Part shown: positions 55,405-63,807 of the stretch, piece after piece | Position numbering within the stretch: the stretch's first letter is position 1 | Layout: each line of letters starts with the position of its first letter | Assembly: GCA_031178065.1 (NCBI GenBank) | Contig: JAPSJS010000006.1 | Coordinates: 33,165-97,164 of the forward strand | Reading direction: 5' to 3' | Length of the DNA stretch: 64,000 bases | From: Altererythrobacter sp. | GTDB taxonomy: Bacteria > Pseudomonadota > Alphaproteobacteria > Sphingomonadales > Sphingomonadaceae | Position numbers and translations under genes: made by a program | Notes under the pieces: generated by a model | The model's database searches: none | What the model saw: the letters and a program-made list of their open reading frames with translations, nothing else | Told to the model about the DNA's origin: nothing

Positions 55405-56154
55405 TCATTCGGCGGGGAACGAGGCGATCGTTTGCAGCAGCAGCGCGATATCCTGCTCGCGCGACAGGCGGTGGTCCCCGTCCTTTATCAGCGTCACCTG
55501 TACATCGTCGGAACGCAGAGCGTCGGCAGTGCGCAGGCTCACGTCCCACGGCACGTCTGCGTCGCGCTGGCCGTGGAGCAGGCGCACCGGGCAATCGATC
55601 GCGATCGTGTGATCGAGCACGCGCAGCGTCTCGGCATCTTGCCAGAACCCGCCATGGGTAGGCGTCGGTTCTGGGCCGTAGGGGTTCATTTCGTAGATCG
55701 TGCGCCCCTCGCGCAGCTCCGCCTTCTGTGCGGCATCGAAGCCCCAGTCGGAGAAGTCCGGCGCCGCCGCGATACCGACGACGCCTGCAAGCAGCTCGCC
55801 GAGGGCTTCGCCGACGAGCAGCATCAGCCATCCGCCCATCGACGAACCGGCGAGGATCACCCGGCCTGAAATCTTCGCCCCGATCAGGGCGAGCACTTCC
55901 TCCCGCCAGCGCGAGAGCGTGCCGTCGGCGAAATCGCCGTCGCTTTCCCCGCACCCCGAGTAATCGAGCAGCAGGCAGGCGCGCCGGTTGCGGCGGGCCC
56001 AGTCGAACACCGCGGTCGCCTTCCCGCCCGCCACGTCGGACATGTAGCCGGGAAGGAACACGATTGCCGGACCCACGCCATCATGCAGGCGAAAGGCGAT
56101 GCGGCGCCCGTCGGGCATGGCGTGATGCTGGATGTCGCTCATTTCCGAAGCCAT
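55405..56154 (-). CDS. Alpha/beta hydrolase
   Basis: The 249-residue protein has the hydrolase fold with an oxyanion region FLPGYMSD, the nucleophile elbow GSSMGG, an acid in HGQRDADVPW, and the catalytic His in DGDHRLSR. The subgroup resembles palmitoyl-thioesterase ABHD10-like proteins, which share the LDYSGCGESDG segment with a Cys before the Gly. It could be an esterase or thioesterase; the substrate is unknown. The ATG at 56154 is 30 bases after the small lipoprotein gene stop. The 55405 end is 16 bases before the TPR gene. Confidence 0.85.
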   Translation of the reverse strand: MASEMSDIQHHAMPDGRRIAFRLHDGVGPAIVFLPGYMSDVAGGKATAVFDWARRNRRACLLLDYSGCGESDGDFADGTLSRWREEVLALIGAKISGRVILAGSSMGGWLMLLVGEALGELLAGVVGIAAAPDFSDWGFDAAQKAELREGRTIYEMNPYGPEPTPTHGGFWQDAETLRVLDHTIAIDCPVRLLHGQRDADVPWDVSLRTADALRSDDVQVTLIKDGDHRLSREQDIALLLQTIASFPAE

Positions 56155-56184
56155 GCCCCCTAGATGTGGAGCATGGCAACCGGA

Positions 56185-56289
56185 TCAATAGAGTTCGGGC
56201 ACGTCGAACGGCGCAGGCGGCTCCTCGGCGCGGTCGCCGCACGCCGCAAGGACGAGACAGGCGAGCAGCAATGTGGCGATACGCGTCAT
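56185..56289 (-). CDS. 34-residue predicted lipoprotein
   Basis: The short frame MTRIATLLLACLVLAAC... has a Lys/Arg-start signal, a hydrophobic run and a lipobox LAAC with Cys about residue 16. The mature part is only 18 residues long, acidic and Pro-rich, ending PELY. It starts 10 bases after the stop of the small regulator gene, and reads in the same direction. Similar tiny lipoproteins are common in alphaproteobacteria. Its function is unknown; codon usage is consistent with coding, but the short length limits certainty. Confidence 0.6.
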   Translation of the reverse strand: MTRIATLLLACLVLAACGDRAEEPPAPFDVPELY

Positions 56290-56298
56290 GGCTCTCTC

Positions 56299-56490
56299 TC
56301 AATCCGGCATGAATATAGCTTCGATCGGCATGCCGAACAATGCCGCGATACGGAACGCGAGTGGCAGGGACGGATCGTAGCGGCCGGTCTCGATTGCATT
56401 CACGCTCTGACGGGAGACTTCGAGTCGCTGCGCGAGATCCTGCTGGCTCCAGTTGCGTTCGGCCCGCAGGACCTTGAGGCGGTTCTTCAC
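56299..56490 (-). CDS. Short Cro/C1-type transcriptional regulator (YozG-like)
   Basis: The 63-residue protein is a bare helix-turn-helix: RLKVLRAERNWSQQDLAQRLEVSRQSVNAIETGRYDPSLPLAFRIAALF, with the QxDLAxxL-VSRQxVNxIE core of the Xre/YozG group. It starts with GTG and overlaps the stop of the upstream membrane gene (GTGA). This order, a DUF2178-like or multi-helix membrane protein followed by a YozG-like regulator, recurs in many bacteria and archaea, and the regulator is usually thought to control its own operon. The inverted repeat at 57271-57291 is a candidate site. Confidence 0.88.
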   Translation of the reverse strand: MKNRLKVLRAERNWSQQDLAQRLEVSRQSVNAIETGRYDPSLPLAFRIAALFGMPIEAIFMPD

Positions 56491-57095
56491 GATTCGGCCC
56501 CGGCCCGGTCGCGCCAGCTCATCCAGCATTGCGCGATCCCCATGCCGATCGCCCAGACGGGGAAGGTCCACCAGGCATCGATATGCGGCGCGACGCCGAA
56601 AGTCTCGAGAAAGCCCCAGAAGCTGCCAGCGGCGAGCACCAGGCCCAGGCCGAACAGCGACGCCATGGTCGCACGATGGCGCAGGAACTCGTCGTCTTCC
56701 TCGATCAGATATTGCGCCATGGTCCAGATCATGGCGAAGATCGGCAGCACCGGCAGCAGGGCGATCGCGAAGGCACCCGCGCCTGAAAGTTCCATCCGTT
56801 CGCTGAGCGTGATCGCGATGCCAAGGCCGAGCATGTATCCCAGCGAGGCAATCATGAAGCGGCGCGTGTAGCGCGCCACGGCGGGGCTGAGGTGTCCGGT
56901 GGTCCGCTGGTGCGCCAGGCCGGCGCGGGTGAGGGGAACGATCAGCACCATGGCGCATGCCATCAGGATGAATCCGGTGGTCTCTCCGATCGCATCGGTA
57001 ATCCTGAGCGCGGCAATCGCGCCGAAGGAGGCGAACATCAGCCCCGCCCAGAACCAGCGTGAACGGCCAGCGTGGCGGGTGCGGTGGGCGGTCAT
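56487..57095 (-). CDS. Multi-pass membrane protein paired with the YozG-like regulator
   Basis: The 202-residue protein has about six membrane helices arranged as hairpins: about 13-31, 37-55, 76-94, 101-121, 140-160 and 168-188, with a cytosolic EEDDEFLRHRATMAS loop. The FLRH-x-A loop is typical of membrane proteins genetically linked to YozG-like regulators. No transport or catalytic motif is obvious. The ATG at 57095 overlaps the stop of the 55-residue protein (ATGA), and its stop overlaps the regulator start (GTGA). Role unknown. Confidence 0.78.
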   Translation of the reverse strand: MTAHRTRHAGRSRWFWAGLMFASFGAIAALRITDAIGETTGFILMACAMVLIVPLTRAGLAHQRTTGHLSPAVARYTRRFMIASLGYMLGLGIAITLSERMELSGAGAFAIALLPVLPIFAMIWTMAQYLIEEDDEFLRHRATMASLFGLGLVLAAGSFWGFLETFGVAPHIDAWWTFPVWAIGMGIAQCWMSWRDRAGAES

Positions 57096-57259
57096 CCGGC
57101 CTTTCCGGTAGTGCCGCACCGATTGCCCGTCGTCGCGGCCATGAATGGGAGCGTCAGAACGGCGGCGATGGTGGTCCAGTCGGGCAGGACATCGAGAATG
57201 TTGAGAATCCCGACGGCGATCACCGCAAGGGCCCAGAGGTACGGTCGTAGAGTGGCCAT
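57092..57259 (-). CDS. 55-residue membrane protein, first gene of the YozG-type operon
   Basis: The short frame MATLRPYLWALAVIAVGILN... has two hydrophobic segments, about residues 7-22 and 31-42, and ends in a polar Thr/Gly tail. Its stop overlaps the ATG of the next membrane gene (ATGA), so the two are translationally coupled. A good sigma-70 promoter (57289-57317) lies 30-58 bases before its ATG. These points argue it is a real gene. Its function is unknown; it could help fold or regulate the larger membrane protein. Confidence 0.65.
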   Translation of the reverse strand: MATLRPYLWALAVIAVGILNILDVLPDWTTIAAVLTLPFMAATTGNRCGTTGKAG

Positions 57260-57270
57260 GGTCAAGCTCC

Positions 57271-57291
57271 GTTGCTAGAATGTAAAGCAAC
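57271..57291. promoter_or_regulatory. Inverted repeat in the YozG-type operon promoter, possible operator
   Basis: GTTGCT (57271-57276) and AGCAAC (57286-57291) form a 6-base inverted repeat across nine bases. It covers the end of the -10 box and the expected start of transcription of the minus-strand operon. It could bind the short regulator encoded in this operon. Confidence 0.45.
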
Positions 57292-57317
57292 CTAGACGCT
57301 GCTCTAACGAATGTCAA
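57289..57317 (-). promoter_or_regulatory. Sigma-70 promoter of the small membrane-protein operon
   Basis: On the minus strand: TTGACA (plus 57312-57317), 17-base spacer, TAGGTT (plus 57289-57294). The -35 is perfect and the spacing ideal; the -10 matches three of six. It precedes the 55-residue gene by 30 bases. Confidence 0.65.
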
Positions 57318-57386
57318 GCGTCCACGACAATATGGCGTGCAAGCTTGCCACAGCGGTAGCCGGTAGACTTACATGCCAGTGGCGAC

Positions 57387-57415
57387 TTGAACCGTTAACC
57401 CTTCGCGGGTATCTC
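57387..57415 (+). promoter_or_regulatory. thrS: Probable promoter of the thrS leader transcript
   Basis: TTGAAC (57387-57392), a 17-base spacer and TATCTC (57410-57415). Seven bases after the -10 is the A of the leader ATG (57423), so the transcript should begin at or next to that ATG. An alternative TTGCCA (about 57344) is further upstream. The match is moderate, but the placement is striking. Confidence 0.5.
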
Positions 57416-57422
57416 GGCCGCC

Positions 57423-57494
57423 ATGAACGCGCTGCCGATCACCGCCACGACTACCACCACCCGGGCCCTCCGGGGGCGGTCGGTCGCGGTCTGA
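57423..57494 (+). CDS. Thr-rich leader peptide of thrS (candidate attenuator ORF)
   Basis: A 23-residue frame, MNALPITATTTTTR..., has Thr at residues 7 and 9-13: six of seven residues around an Ala are Thr (codons ACC, ACG, ACT, ACC, ACC, ACC). It ends with TGA at 57492. It is the classic composition of an amino-acid attenuator, where ribosome stalling on a run of codons for the regulated amino acid decides the fold of the following RNA. It lacks a ribosome-binding site, but the predicted transcript starts at the ATG, which would make it leaderless. The next gene is thrS. Translation of so short a frame is inference. Confidence 0.65.
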   Translation: MNALPITATTTTTRALRGRSVAV

Positions 57495-57540
57495 CGCGAT
57501 CTGCCGCCGCCCGGTTTCGGGCGGTGCGGCGTTCCTCCTG
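57470..57540 (+). promoter_or_regulatory. thrS: Candidate transcription attenuator in the thrS leader
   Basis: Segment 2 (CCGGGGGCGG, 57470-57479) can pair with segment 3 (CCGCCGCCCGG, 57504-57514) as an antiterminator, with one bulged base. Segment 3 can instead pair with segment 4 (57518-57530): GCCGC-CGCCCG loop GTTT then CGGGCG-GT-GCGGC, a near-perfect 11-base stem, followed by GTTCCTCCTG. Segment 1, within the Thr codons (ACCGCC and CACCCGG), is complementary to segment 2. The weak T tract is the main doubt. thrS begins at 57650, 110 bases downstream; no other gene fits in this 390-base space. Confidence 0.55.
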
Positions 57541-57649
57541 AAATCGCGATCAACATCAACGCCGCTCTTCAAGCGCGGGGCGCGCTGTGCCATGGCGCCC
57601 TCAACTGGACGCCGCCGATAGCGCCGCGCCAAAGGAACGGTACGAAACG

Positions 57650-59647
57650 ATGACGGAACTGCTCAAGATCAGCCTGCCCGACGGTTCGGTGCGCGAGGTC
57701 GAGCCCGGGACCACGCCGGCCGATATCGCCGCCGCGATCGGCCCGGGGTTGGCCAAGGCCGCGCTCGCCGCGCGGATAGACGGGGAAGTGCGCGACATCA
57801 TGCGCCCCTTCGAAGGCGATGCGGAACTCGCGCTGATCACCGCGCGCGACGAGGAAGACGCGCTCGAACTGGTCCGTCACGATTACGCCCACGTGCTGGC
57901 GGAGGCGGTGCAGGCGCTGTGGCCCGGAACGCAGATCACGTTCGGCCCCGCGACCGAGGACGGCTTCTACTACGACGTGAAGGCGCCCGACACGCGCGAC
58001 CCCTTCTCGATGGACGACCTGCCGGCGATCGAGGAGAAGATGCGTGAGATCATCCGCGCCGACAAACCGTTGCGGCGCGAGGTCTGGAGCCGCCAGGCGC
58101 TGATCGAGAAGTGGGAAGCCGAAGGCGAGACCTTCAAGGCTGAATGGGCGAAGGAGCTGCCCGATGATGAGGAACTGACGGTCTACTGGTCGGGTGAGGA
58201 CTGGCTCGACATGTGCCGCGGGCCGCATCTCGCCAGCACGGGCAAGCTCGATCCCAACGCCTTCAAGCTGATGCGCGTCGCGGGCGCCTACTGGCGCGGC
58301 GACCAGCGCAACGCGCAGCTTACGCGCATCTACGGAACCGGCTGGCTCAACAAGAAGCAGCTCGACGCGCATCTCCACCGGCTGGAGGAAGCCGCCAAGC
58401 GCGACCACCGCAAGCTGGGCCGCGAGATGGACCTGTTCCATTTGCAGGAAGAAGCGCACGGCAGCGTCTTCTGGCACCCGCAGGGCTACCGCGTGTGGCG
58501 CGAGCTCGAGGCCTATATGCGCCGCGCGATCGACGGTGCCGGCTACCGCGAGATCAAGACGCCGCAGGTGATGGACGCGCGCCAGTGGGAGCAGTCGGGC
58601 CATTGGGGCAAGTACCGCGAGAACATGTTCGTCATCCCCGACGAGGTGCCGAACGTCGATGACGAAGGCCCGCTGGTCTCCGACGCGGCCGACTGGATGG
58701 CGCTCAAGCCGATGAACTGCCCGGCGCACGTGCTGGTCTTCAAGCAGGGCATCAAGTCCTACCGCGACCTGCCGCTGCGCCTCTACGAGAACGGCTGTTG
58801 CCACCGCAACGAGCTGCACGGCGCGCTCCACGGCCTGATGCGCGTGCGCCAGTTCACCCAGGACGATGCGCACATCTTCTGCCGCGAGGACCAGATCGTG
58901 GAGGAAGTGCGCAAGTTCTGCGAACTGGCCGACCGGGTCTACAAGGACTTCGGCTTTACCTACGAGATCAAGCTCGCCCTGCGCCCAGAGACGCGATTTG
59001 GTAGCGACGAGGTTTGGGATCTGGCCGAGAGCGAGCTGCGCGACGCGGTGAGCAAAGCGGGCTTCGCCAATGACGAATACGGCTGGGGCGAGTTGCCCGG
59101 CGAAGGCGCGTTCTACGCCCCCAAAATCGAATGGCATCTTACCGACGCGATCGGCCGCACCTGGCAGGTCGGCACAATCCAGTCCGACCGCGTGCTGCCT
59201 GATCGGCTCGACGCGAGCTATATCGGCGAGGATGGCGAGAAACACCGCCCGATCATGCTCCACCGCGCGATCTTCGGGTCCTACGAACGCTTCATCGGCA
59301 TCCTGATCGAGCATTTCGCGGGCCGCCTGCCCGTGTGGCTTGCGCCGACCCAGGCGGTCGTGGCGACGATCGTCTCCGATGCCGATGCCTACGCGGAAGA
59401 CACCGTGCGCAGGCTCGAAGCGGCAGGGATCCGGGTCGAGGCGGATCTTCGCAACGAGAAGATCAACTACAAGGTGCGCGAGCACAGCCTGGCCAAAGTT
59501 CCGCACTTGCTGGTGGTCGGCAAGCGCGAGGCCGAGGAAGGAACCGTCGCGGTGCGCACGCTGGGCGAGCAGCAGCAGAAGATCATGCCGCTCGACGAGG
59601 CGATCGCAATGCTTCGCGAGGCTGCGACCCCGCCCGACCTGCGGTGA
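57650..59647 (+). CDS. thrS: Threonyl-tRNA synthetase
   Basis: The 665-residue class II synthetase charges tRNA-Thr. It has an N-terminal TGS domain (about 1-65, [12 protein letters not shown]), an SAD editing domain with [11 protein letters not shown] (His residues) and CRGPHL, and then the catalytic core with [10 protein letters not shown], the motif 2 region [31 protein letters not shown], and motif 3 [13 protein letters not shown]. The C-terminal anticodon-binding domain follows. The ATG at 57650 has AAGGAA 13 bases before; an upstream open extension is not used. The stop overlaps the next GTG (GTGA). The long leader holds a Thr-rich peptide and hairpins. Confidence 0.97.
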   Translation: MTELLKISLPDGSVREVEPGTTPADIAAAIGPGLAKAALAARIDGEVRDIMRPFEGDAELALITARDEEDALELVRHDYAHVLAEAVQALWPGTQITFGPATEDGFYYDVKAPDTRDPFSMDDLPAIEEKMREIIRADKPLRREVWSRQALIEKWEAEGETFKAEWAKELPDDEELTVYWSGEDWLDMCRGPHLASTGKLDPNAFKLMRVAGAYWRGDQRNAQLTRIYGTGWLNKKQLDAHLHRLEEAAKRDHRKLGREMDLFHLQEEAHGSVFWHPQGYRVWRELEAYMRRAIDGAGYREIKTPQVMDARQWEQSGHWGKYRENMFVIPDEVPNVDDEGPLVSDAADWMALKPMNCPAHVLVFKQGIKSYRDLPLRLYENGCCHRNELHGALHGLMRVRQFTQDDAHIFCREDQIVEEVRKFCELADRVYKDFGFTYEIKLALRPETRFGSDEVWDLAESELRDAVSKAGFANDEYGWGELPGEGAFYAPKIEWHLTDAIGRTWQVGTIQSDRVLPDRLDASYIGEDGEKHRPIMLHRAIFGSYERFIGILIEHFAGRLPVWLAPTQAVVATIVSDADAYAEDTVRRLEAAGIRVEADLRNEKINYKVREHSLAKVPHLLVVGKREAEEGTVAVRTLGEQQQKIMPLDEAIAMLREAATPPDLR

Positions 59648-60111
59648 AGGTTCGCGAAGGATTGCCAGCGGACGTTCCGCGTGCGCTCGAAATCTGGCGC
59701 GCCGCGGTCGATGCGACGCATGGTTTCCTGACGCCCGAGGATCGCGTCGAGATCGACCGCATGGTGGCGGAGCAGTTCCTGCCCCAGGCCGAGCTGTGGC
59801 TGGCCGAGGATGGCGACGGACATGTTCTCGGCTTCCTTGTGATGGAGCGTAACGAGATCGATGCGCTGTTCGTCGATCCGGCGGCGCACGGGCAGGGCTA
59901 TGGCACGGCCTTGATCGAGCATGCGCTCACCCTGTCGCCGCACGCAACGGTCGAGGCAAGCGAGCAGGCCAGCAATGCGCTGCCGTTCTACGAGGCGCGG
60001 GGATTCGTGCGGATCGGGCGGTCGGAAACCGATCCGCAAGGCCGGCCTTATCCGCTCGTCCGGTTGCGTTATGCCGGAGTCAGCAATCGCGGGTCGAGCG
60101 ACGGATGCTGA
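59644..60111 (+). CDS. GNAT-family N-acetyltransferase
   Basis: The 155-residue protein has the GNAT fold: [20 protein letters not shown] at the N-terminus, [30 protein letters not shown] as the acetyl-CoA-binding strand and Q/RxxGxG/A loop, and [17 protein letters not shown] near the end. This layout matches the PhnO/YjaB-like subgroup (putative acetyltransferase), which acetylates small amines; the substrate is unknown. It starts with GTG overlapping the thrS stop by four bases (GTGA). Its own stop lies seven bases inside the next gene. It could thus be regulated with thrS. Confidence 0.87.
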   Translation: MKVREGLPADVPRALEIWRAAVDATHGFLTPEDRVEIDRMVAEQFLPQAELWLAEDGDGHVLGFLVMERNEIDALFVDPAAHGQGYGTALIEHALTLSPHATVEASEQASNALPFYEARGFVRIGRSETDPQGRPYPLVRLRYAGVSNRGSSDGC

Positions 60112-60845
60112 TCGCCGATTTCACCCTGCTGCAGCTCACGGTGGCGCTGGCGAGCGGGCTTGGCGCGGCGTTCGTGCGCGGGCTTACCGGGTTCGGCATG
60201 GCGATCCTGCTGGTGCCGGTGCTTGCGCTGGCACTCACGCCGGTGGAAGCGGTGCTGGTGACCAACACCGTCTCGCTGCTGCTCGGCCTCAGCGAGTTCA
60301 GGCGCCTGCGCCAGCACGCGGAGCGCTCCGCCTGGATCATTGCAGGGCTGGTTCTCCTCGCGACGCTGCCGGGGCTGGCCGTGCTGTCCGCGACGCCCGC
60401 GCCGCTCGCGCGGCTGTTGATCGCGCTGGTCGCGCTGTCCGCCTTCGCAGCCATCCTGCTCCCGTCTCGCCCGGCCGATCTTCCGGGCAAGGCGACGACC
60501 GCGCTGACGGGGCTTTCGAGCGGGTTTCTGACCGGATTCGCGGGAATGCCGGGCCCGCCTGTGGTCCCGTACTACGTCGGGCGCGCGATACCGCGGGCGA
60601 CGGCGAAGGCGTCGATGATCCTGATCTTCACCTTCGCCTCGGCGGCCGGGCTTGCTTCGGGCGCGCTCCTTGAAGAGTTGCACTGGCGTCAGCTTGCGCT
60701 CGGCGCGCTGCTTCTGCCGGTCGTGCTGCTCGGCAACTGGCTGGGCAGCCTCGCATTCGGCCGGATCGAAGATACCGTGTGGCGGGTCTTCGTGGCAGTG
60801 GTGCTGGCAGCAGCGGCGCTCGCCGCGCTGGTCAAGCTGCTATAG
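60105..60845 (+). CDS. TauE/SafE-family membrane exporter
   Basis: The 246-residue protein has seven or eight hydrophobic helices in two repeated halves. The motif GLGAAFVRGLTGFGMAILLVPVLAL in the first half and GLSSGFLTGFAGMPGPPVVPYYVGR in the second are the inverted repeats of the TauE/SafE (DUF81) family. Members export sulfite or small organic anions. No taurine or sulfite genes are near. The ATG is seven bases before the acetyltransferase stop, so the thrS group appears to extend to it. A convergent small frame follows. Confidence 0.88.
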   Translation: MLIADFTLLQLTVALASGLGAAFVRGLTGFGMAILLVPVLALALTPVEAVLVTNTVSLLLGLSEFRRLRQHAERSAWIIAGLVLLATLPGLAVLSATPAPLARLLIALVALSAFAAILLPSRPADLPGKATTALTGLSSGFLTGFAGMPGPPVVPYYVGRAIPRATAKASMILIFTFASAAGLASGALLEELHWRQLALGALLLPVVLLGNWLGSLAFGRIEDTVWRVFVAVVLAAAALAALVKLL

Positions 60846-60971
60846 GGGCAGGCCGGGCAGCGCAGCGTCGGCCGCGATCAGCGCAAGCGCGCATCCTGCC
60901 ACGACGGCCGCGCGCAGCGCATCGAGCGCGCGGCGTCCATGCCTGCGGGCGAGGGCGATCGCATATGTCAT
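60840..60971 (-). CDS. Possible 43-residue membrane peptide
   Basis: A frame beginning MTYAIALARRHGRRALD with a hydrophobic segment (about residues 20-40) ends within the TauE-like gene's 3' end, overlapping by six bases. It has no clear ribosome-binding site. The Arg-rich start followed by a membrane segment is plausible for a small membrane peptide, but the composition could be accidental in GC-rich DNA. Of the small frames I list, this is the weakest. Confidence 0.3.
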   Translation of the reverse strand: MTYAIALARRHGRRALDALRAAVVAGCALALIAADAALPGLPL

Positions 60972-61018
60972 GTGCTTGGACGTGCGCCCGCGGCAGCTAA
61001 GGAAGCGTTAAAGACGGC

Positions 61019-61987
61019 TCAAAGCGCCGGCATCTGCTGGCTGGCGCAGTGGAAGCCGCCGCCGCCCGCAAGCACCGCATCGGCGGGAAGGCCGATCGTC
61101 GCGCGGTCGGGAAACAGCGCTGCAATAGCAGCGACGCCGTCCGCATCGTGGATCGAGCCGAACGTCGGCACGACGACGAGGTTCGTGGTGATCGCGAAGT
61201 TGGCGTAACTGGCCGGCTCGACGAGATCGCCCCGGGTGATGAGCCCGGGGGAAGGGATCTCTGCCACCTCGACGCCGAAAGCTTCGGCCCGGCGCATCGC
61301 ATCGGCGTAGATCGCGGCGTTGGGATCATCGCTGCCCGTGGCGCGCGGTAGCGCGAGGCGGCCCGGCGCAACGAACCGGGCGAGGTTGTCGACATGCCCG
61401 TCGGTATGGTCGTTGATCAGTCCCTCGCCGAGCCACAGCACGCGATCGAACCCGAGATCGCCTGCGAGCCGTGCCTCGATCTCCTTGCGCGAGAGCTCGG
61501 GATTGCGGTTCGGGTTGAGCAGGCACTGTTCGGTCGTGACGACGAGGCCGGTCCCGTCCCCGTCGATCGCCCCGCCTTCGAGAATCCAGTCCGCTCCGGC
61601 GACGGGCAGCCCCGCTTCGTTCGCGAGCTCCGCGCCGATCGTCTGATCACCCTCCATCAGGTACTTGCCGCCCCAGCCGTTGAACAGACAGCGCAGCGCA
61701 GACCCGTCGGTGCGGATGAGCGGCCCGGTATCGCGCAGCCATACGTCGCCGAAGCTGCGGCGCTCGAGCTTGACCGCGCCCGAGACGAGCGAGCGTGCCC
61801 GCGCCTCGTTCGCCCCATCGCGCACCAGCAGGCGAACCTCCTGCCCGCTTTCGGCCACGGCGTTGGCGAACGCCGCGATCTGCTCCTGCGCGCGGCCGAG
61901 ATAGCCCGGCCACTCGTTCGCGTCGTGGGGGAAGCCGATCCACAGCCACGCCTGCGGCGCCCATTCGGGGGGCATCGAGATAGCCAT
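61019..61987 (-). CDS. aguA: Agmatine deiminase (peptidyl-arginine-deiminase family)
   Basis: The 322-residue enzyme hydrolyses agmatine to N-carbamoylputrescine and ammonia in polyamine synthesis. Motifs in order: WLRDTGP, GWGGKYLMEGD, ILEGGAIDGDGTG, EQCLLNPNRNP, DGHVDN with catalytic His, and GGGGFHCASQQMP with the nucleophile Cys at about residue 313. Typical AguA has GGGNIHC; here GGGGFHC keeps the Cys. Somewhat short compared with plant and Pseudomonas enzymes of about 365 residues. I see no partner aguB nearby. The M28 peptidase is upstream on the same strand, 29 bases away. Confidence 0.9.
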   Translation of the reverse strand: MAISMPPEWAPQAWLWIGFPHDANEWPGYLGRAQEQIAAFANAVAESGQEVRLLVRDGANEARARSLVSGAVKLERRSFGDVWLRDTGPLIRTDGSALRCLFNGWGGKYLMEGDQTIGAELANEAGLPVAGADWILEGGAIDGDGTGLVVTTEQCLLNPNRNPELSRKEIEARLAGDLGFDRVLWLGEGLINDHTDGHVDNLARFVAPGRLALPRATGSDDPNAAIYADAMRRAEAFGVEVAEIPSPGLITRGDLVEPASYANFAITTNLVVVPTFGSIHDADGVAAIAALFPDRATIGLPADAVLAGGGGFHCASQQMPAL

Positions 61988-62016
61988 CGAAAGTCGCTCC
62001 GAACGGGCGCGTGGGG

Positions 62017-63702
62017 TCAGCAGCCGCCGTCCGCCGCGCAGGCCTCGTCGCGGATGCGGCGGAATTCGTCGCCTTCGCGCCAATTGGGCCACGATGTCGA
62101 CATCGCGAGCATCCGGCCGAGGCGGTAGAACAGGCGCAGGTCCTGCTCGACACCCGACCAGTCCCAGTTCTCGTCGTACTCGTCACCTGCGGCGTGATAG
62201 GCCGTGTCGCGATAGCGCGCCTCGTAGGCCGCGCCCGCCTCGGTGCCGCCTTCGACCAGATCCTGTCCACCGTCGACGTAGAGCATAGGCAGCCCGCGCT
62301 TGGCCATGCTGAAGTGGTCCGAGCGGTAGTAGTAGCCCGCTTCGGGCGAGGGGTTCGGCGTGCCCACGCGCTCTTCGGCGGTCAGCGCGGCGGTGAGGAA
62401 GTCATCGAGCTGCGACTTGTCGGGGCCGACCACGGTCACATCCTTGGCCGGGCCCGCGAGCGAGAGCGCGTCCATGTTCACCCCGCCCACCGTTTGTTCG
62501 AGCGGGAAGACCGGGTTGGCGCCGTAGTATTCGGAACCGAGCAGGCCCTGCTCCTCCGCCGTGACGGCGAGGAACACCAGACTGCGATCCGCCGGCCCGG
62601 ACTTGGCGTGCGCTTCGGCGAGCGCGATCAGCGCGGCGGTGCCGGTCGCATTGTCGATCGCGCCGTTGCAGATCTCGTCCTCTTCGCCAGGGGCGCAGCG
62701 GCCAAGATGATCCCAGTGCGCGGTGTGGAGCACGTATTCCTCGGGGCGCTCTGCACCGGGCAGGATGCCAATCACGTTCTTCGAGGTGAAGGTGCGGGCA
62801 TCGTTCTCGAAGGCGGTCGACACGGTCGCGCCGAGCGGCACGGGCTTGAAGCCTTCCTTCTTCGCGGCGGCCGAAAGTTCGGTCAGGTTGTGTCCGGTCG
62901 CCTCGAGGATTTGCTCGGCCACCGCGTTCTGCACCCAGCCGTTCATCACGGTCTGATCGGCACCGCCGCCCTCCCGCTGAGCATAGGCCTGCGGGCCCGA
63001 CCAGCTGTTCTTGACCGTGGTCCAGGGGTAGGACGCCGGATAAGTGTCGTGCACGATGATGGCCCCGGTCGCGCCCTGACGGGCGGCTTCCTCGTACTTG
63101 TAGGTCCAGCGGCCGTAGTAGGTCATCGCCTTGCCGTTGAACGTGCCTTCGAGCGTCTCGGCTTCGTAGTCCGGGTCGTTGATCAGGATGACCGCGGTCT
63201 TCCCGGTCATGTCGATCCCGGCATAGTCGTTCCAGTTCTTCTCCGGCGCATTGATGCCGTAGCCGACGAAGACGAGCTCGCTGTTCTCGATCTTGGTCGT
63301 CGGCGTTTCGCGGTAGGAAACGCCAACCCAGTCCTCGCCGAAGTCGAAGTTCATCGTCTCGCCGTCAGCCTTCACGGTCAGCGGCGCGAAATCGCGTCCG
63401 GTGATCTCGACCAGGGGCACGTCCTGGAACCAGCTACCGTTGTTGCCCGGCTCGAGCCCGGCTTTCTCGAACTGTTCGGCGATATAGGCGACGGTCTTCT
63501 CCTCGCCGGCGGTGCCCGGCAGGCGACCCTCGAACTCGTCCGACGAAAGGGTGCGTGTCGCCTCCTTCATCGTTTCGATGGAGATTTCGGGCACTTCGAC
63601 TTCGGGGAGGTCGAGCGACGTGTCGCCCTCCGGCTCTCCCACGGCGACGTTGCACGCGGCGAGCGCCAGCATGGCGGTGGCGGCTAGGATTCGGCGGATC
63701 AT
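62017..63702 (-). CDS. M28-family zinc peptidase, predicted lipoprotein
   Basis: The 561-residue protein has a lipoprotein signal with LALAAC (Cys about 17), then an acidic stretch. The peptidase domain has LHTAHWDHLG (His and Asp ligands), AIDNATGTAAL (bridging Asp), VTAEEQGLLGSEYY with the catalytic Glu pair, and YYRSDHFSMAKRG with the last His. A protease-associated domain is inserted at about 150-260. It should trim N-terminal residues of peptides in the envelope. I choose the ATG at 63702; the longer frame upstream has no signal peptide. The gene is divergent from glnE. Confidence 0.92.
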   Translation of the reverse strand: MIRRILAATAMLALAACNVAVGEPEGDTSLDLPEVEVPEISIETMKEATRTLSSDEFEGRLPGTAGEEKTVAYIAEQFEKAGLEPGNNGSWFQDVPLVEITGRDFAPLTVKADGETMNFDFGEDWVGVSYRETPTTKIENSELVFVGYGINAPEKNWNDYAGIDMTGKTAVILINDPDYEAETLEGTFNGKAMTYYGRWTYKYEEAARQGATGAIIVHDTYPASYPWTTVKNSWSGPQAYAQREGGGADQTVMNGWVQNAVAEQILEATGHNLTELSAAAKKEGFKPVPLGATVSTAFENDARTFTSKNVIGILPGAERPEEYVLHTAHWDHLGRCAPGEEDEICNGAIDNATGTAALIALAEAHAKSGPADRSLVFLAVTAEEQGLLGSEYYGANPVFPLEQTVGGVNMDALSLAGPAKDVTVVGPDKSQLDDFLTAALTAEERVGTPNPSPEAGYYYRSDHFSMAKRGLPMLYVDGGQDLVEGGTEAGAAYEARYRDTAYHAAGDEYDENWDWSGVEQDLRLFYRLGRMLAMSTSWPNWREGDEFRRIRDEACAADGGC

Positions 63703-63807
63703 TGCGAAAACTCTCTCAAGACTGCGAGTGCCACAAAACTTGGCAGGTCCCGCGCGCCGCGGCAACCCGTGCTTGTGCATGGTGTGCACACCGGGCAGGG
63801 AGCGGGG

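Noticed and set aside
57311..57541. A 76-codon frame across the thrS leader
   Set aside because: It is in another frame from the Thr-rich peptide and has no ribosome-binding site or recognisable feature. The leader explanation accounts for the Thr codons, promoter spacing and hairpins together.
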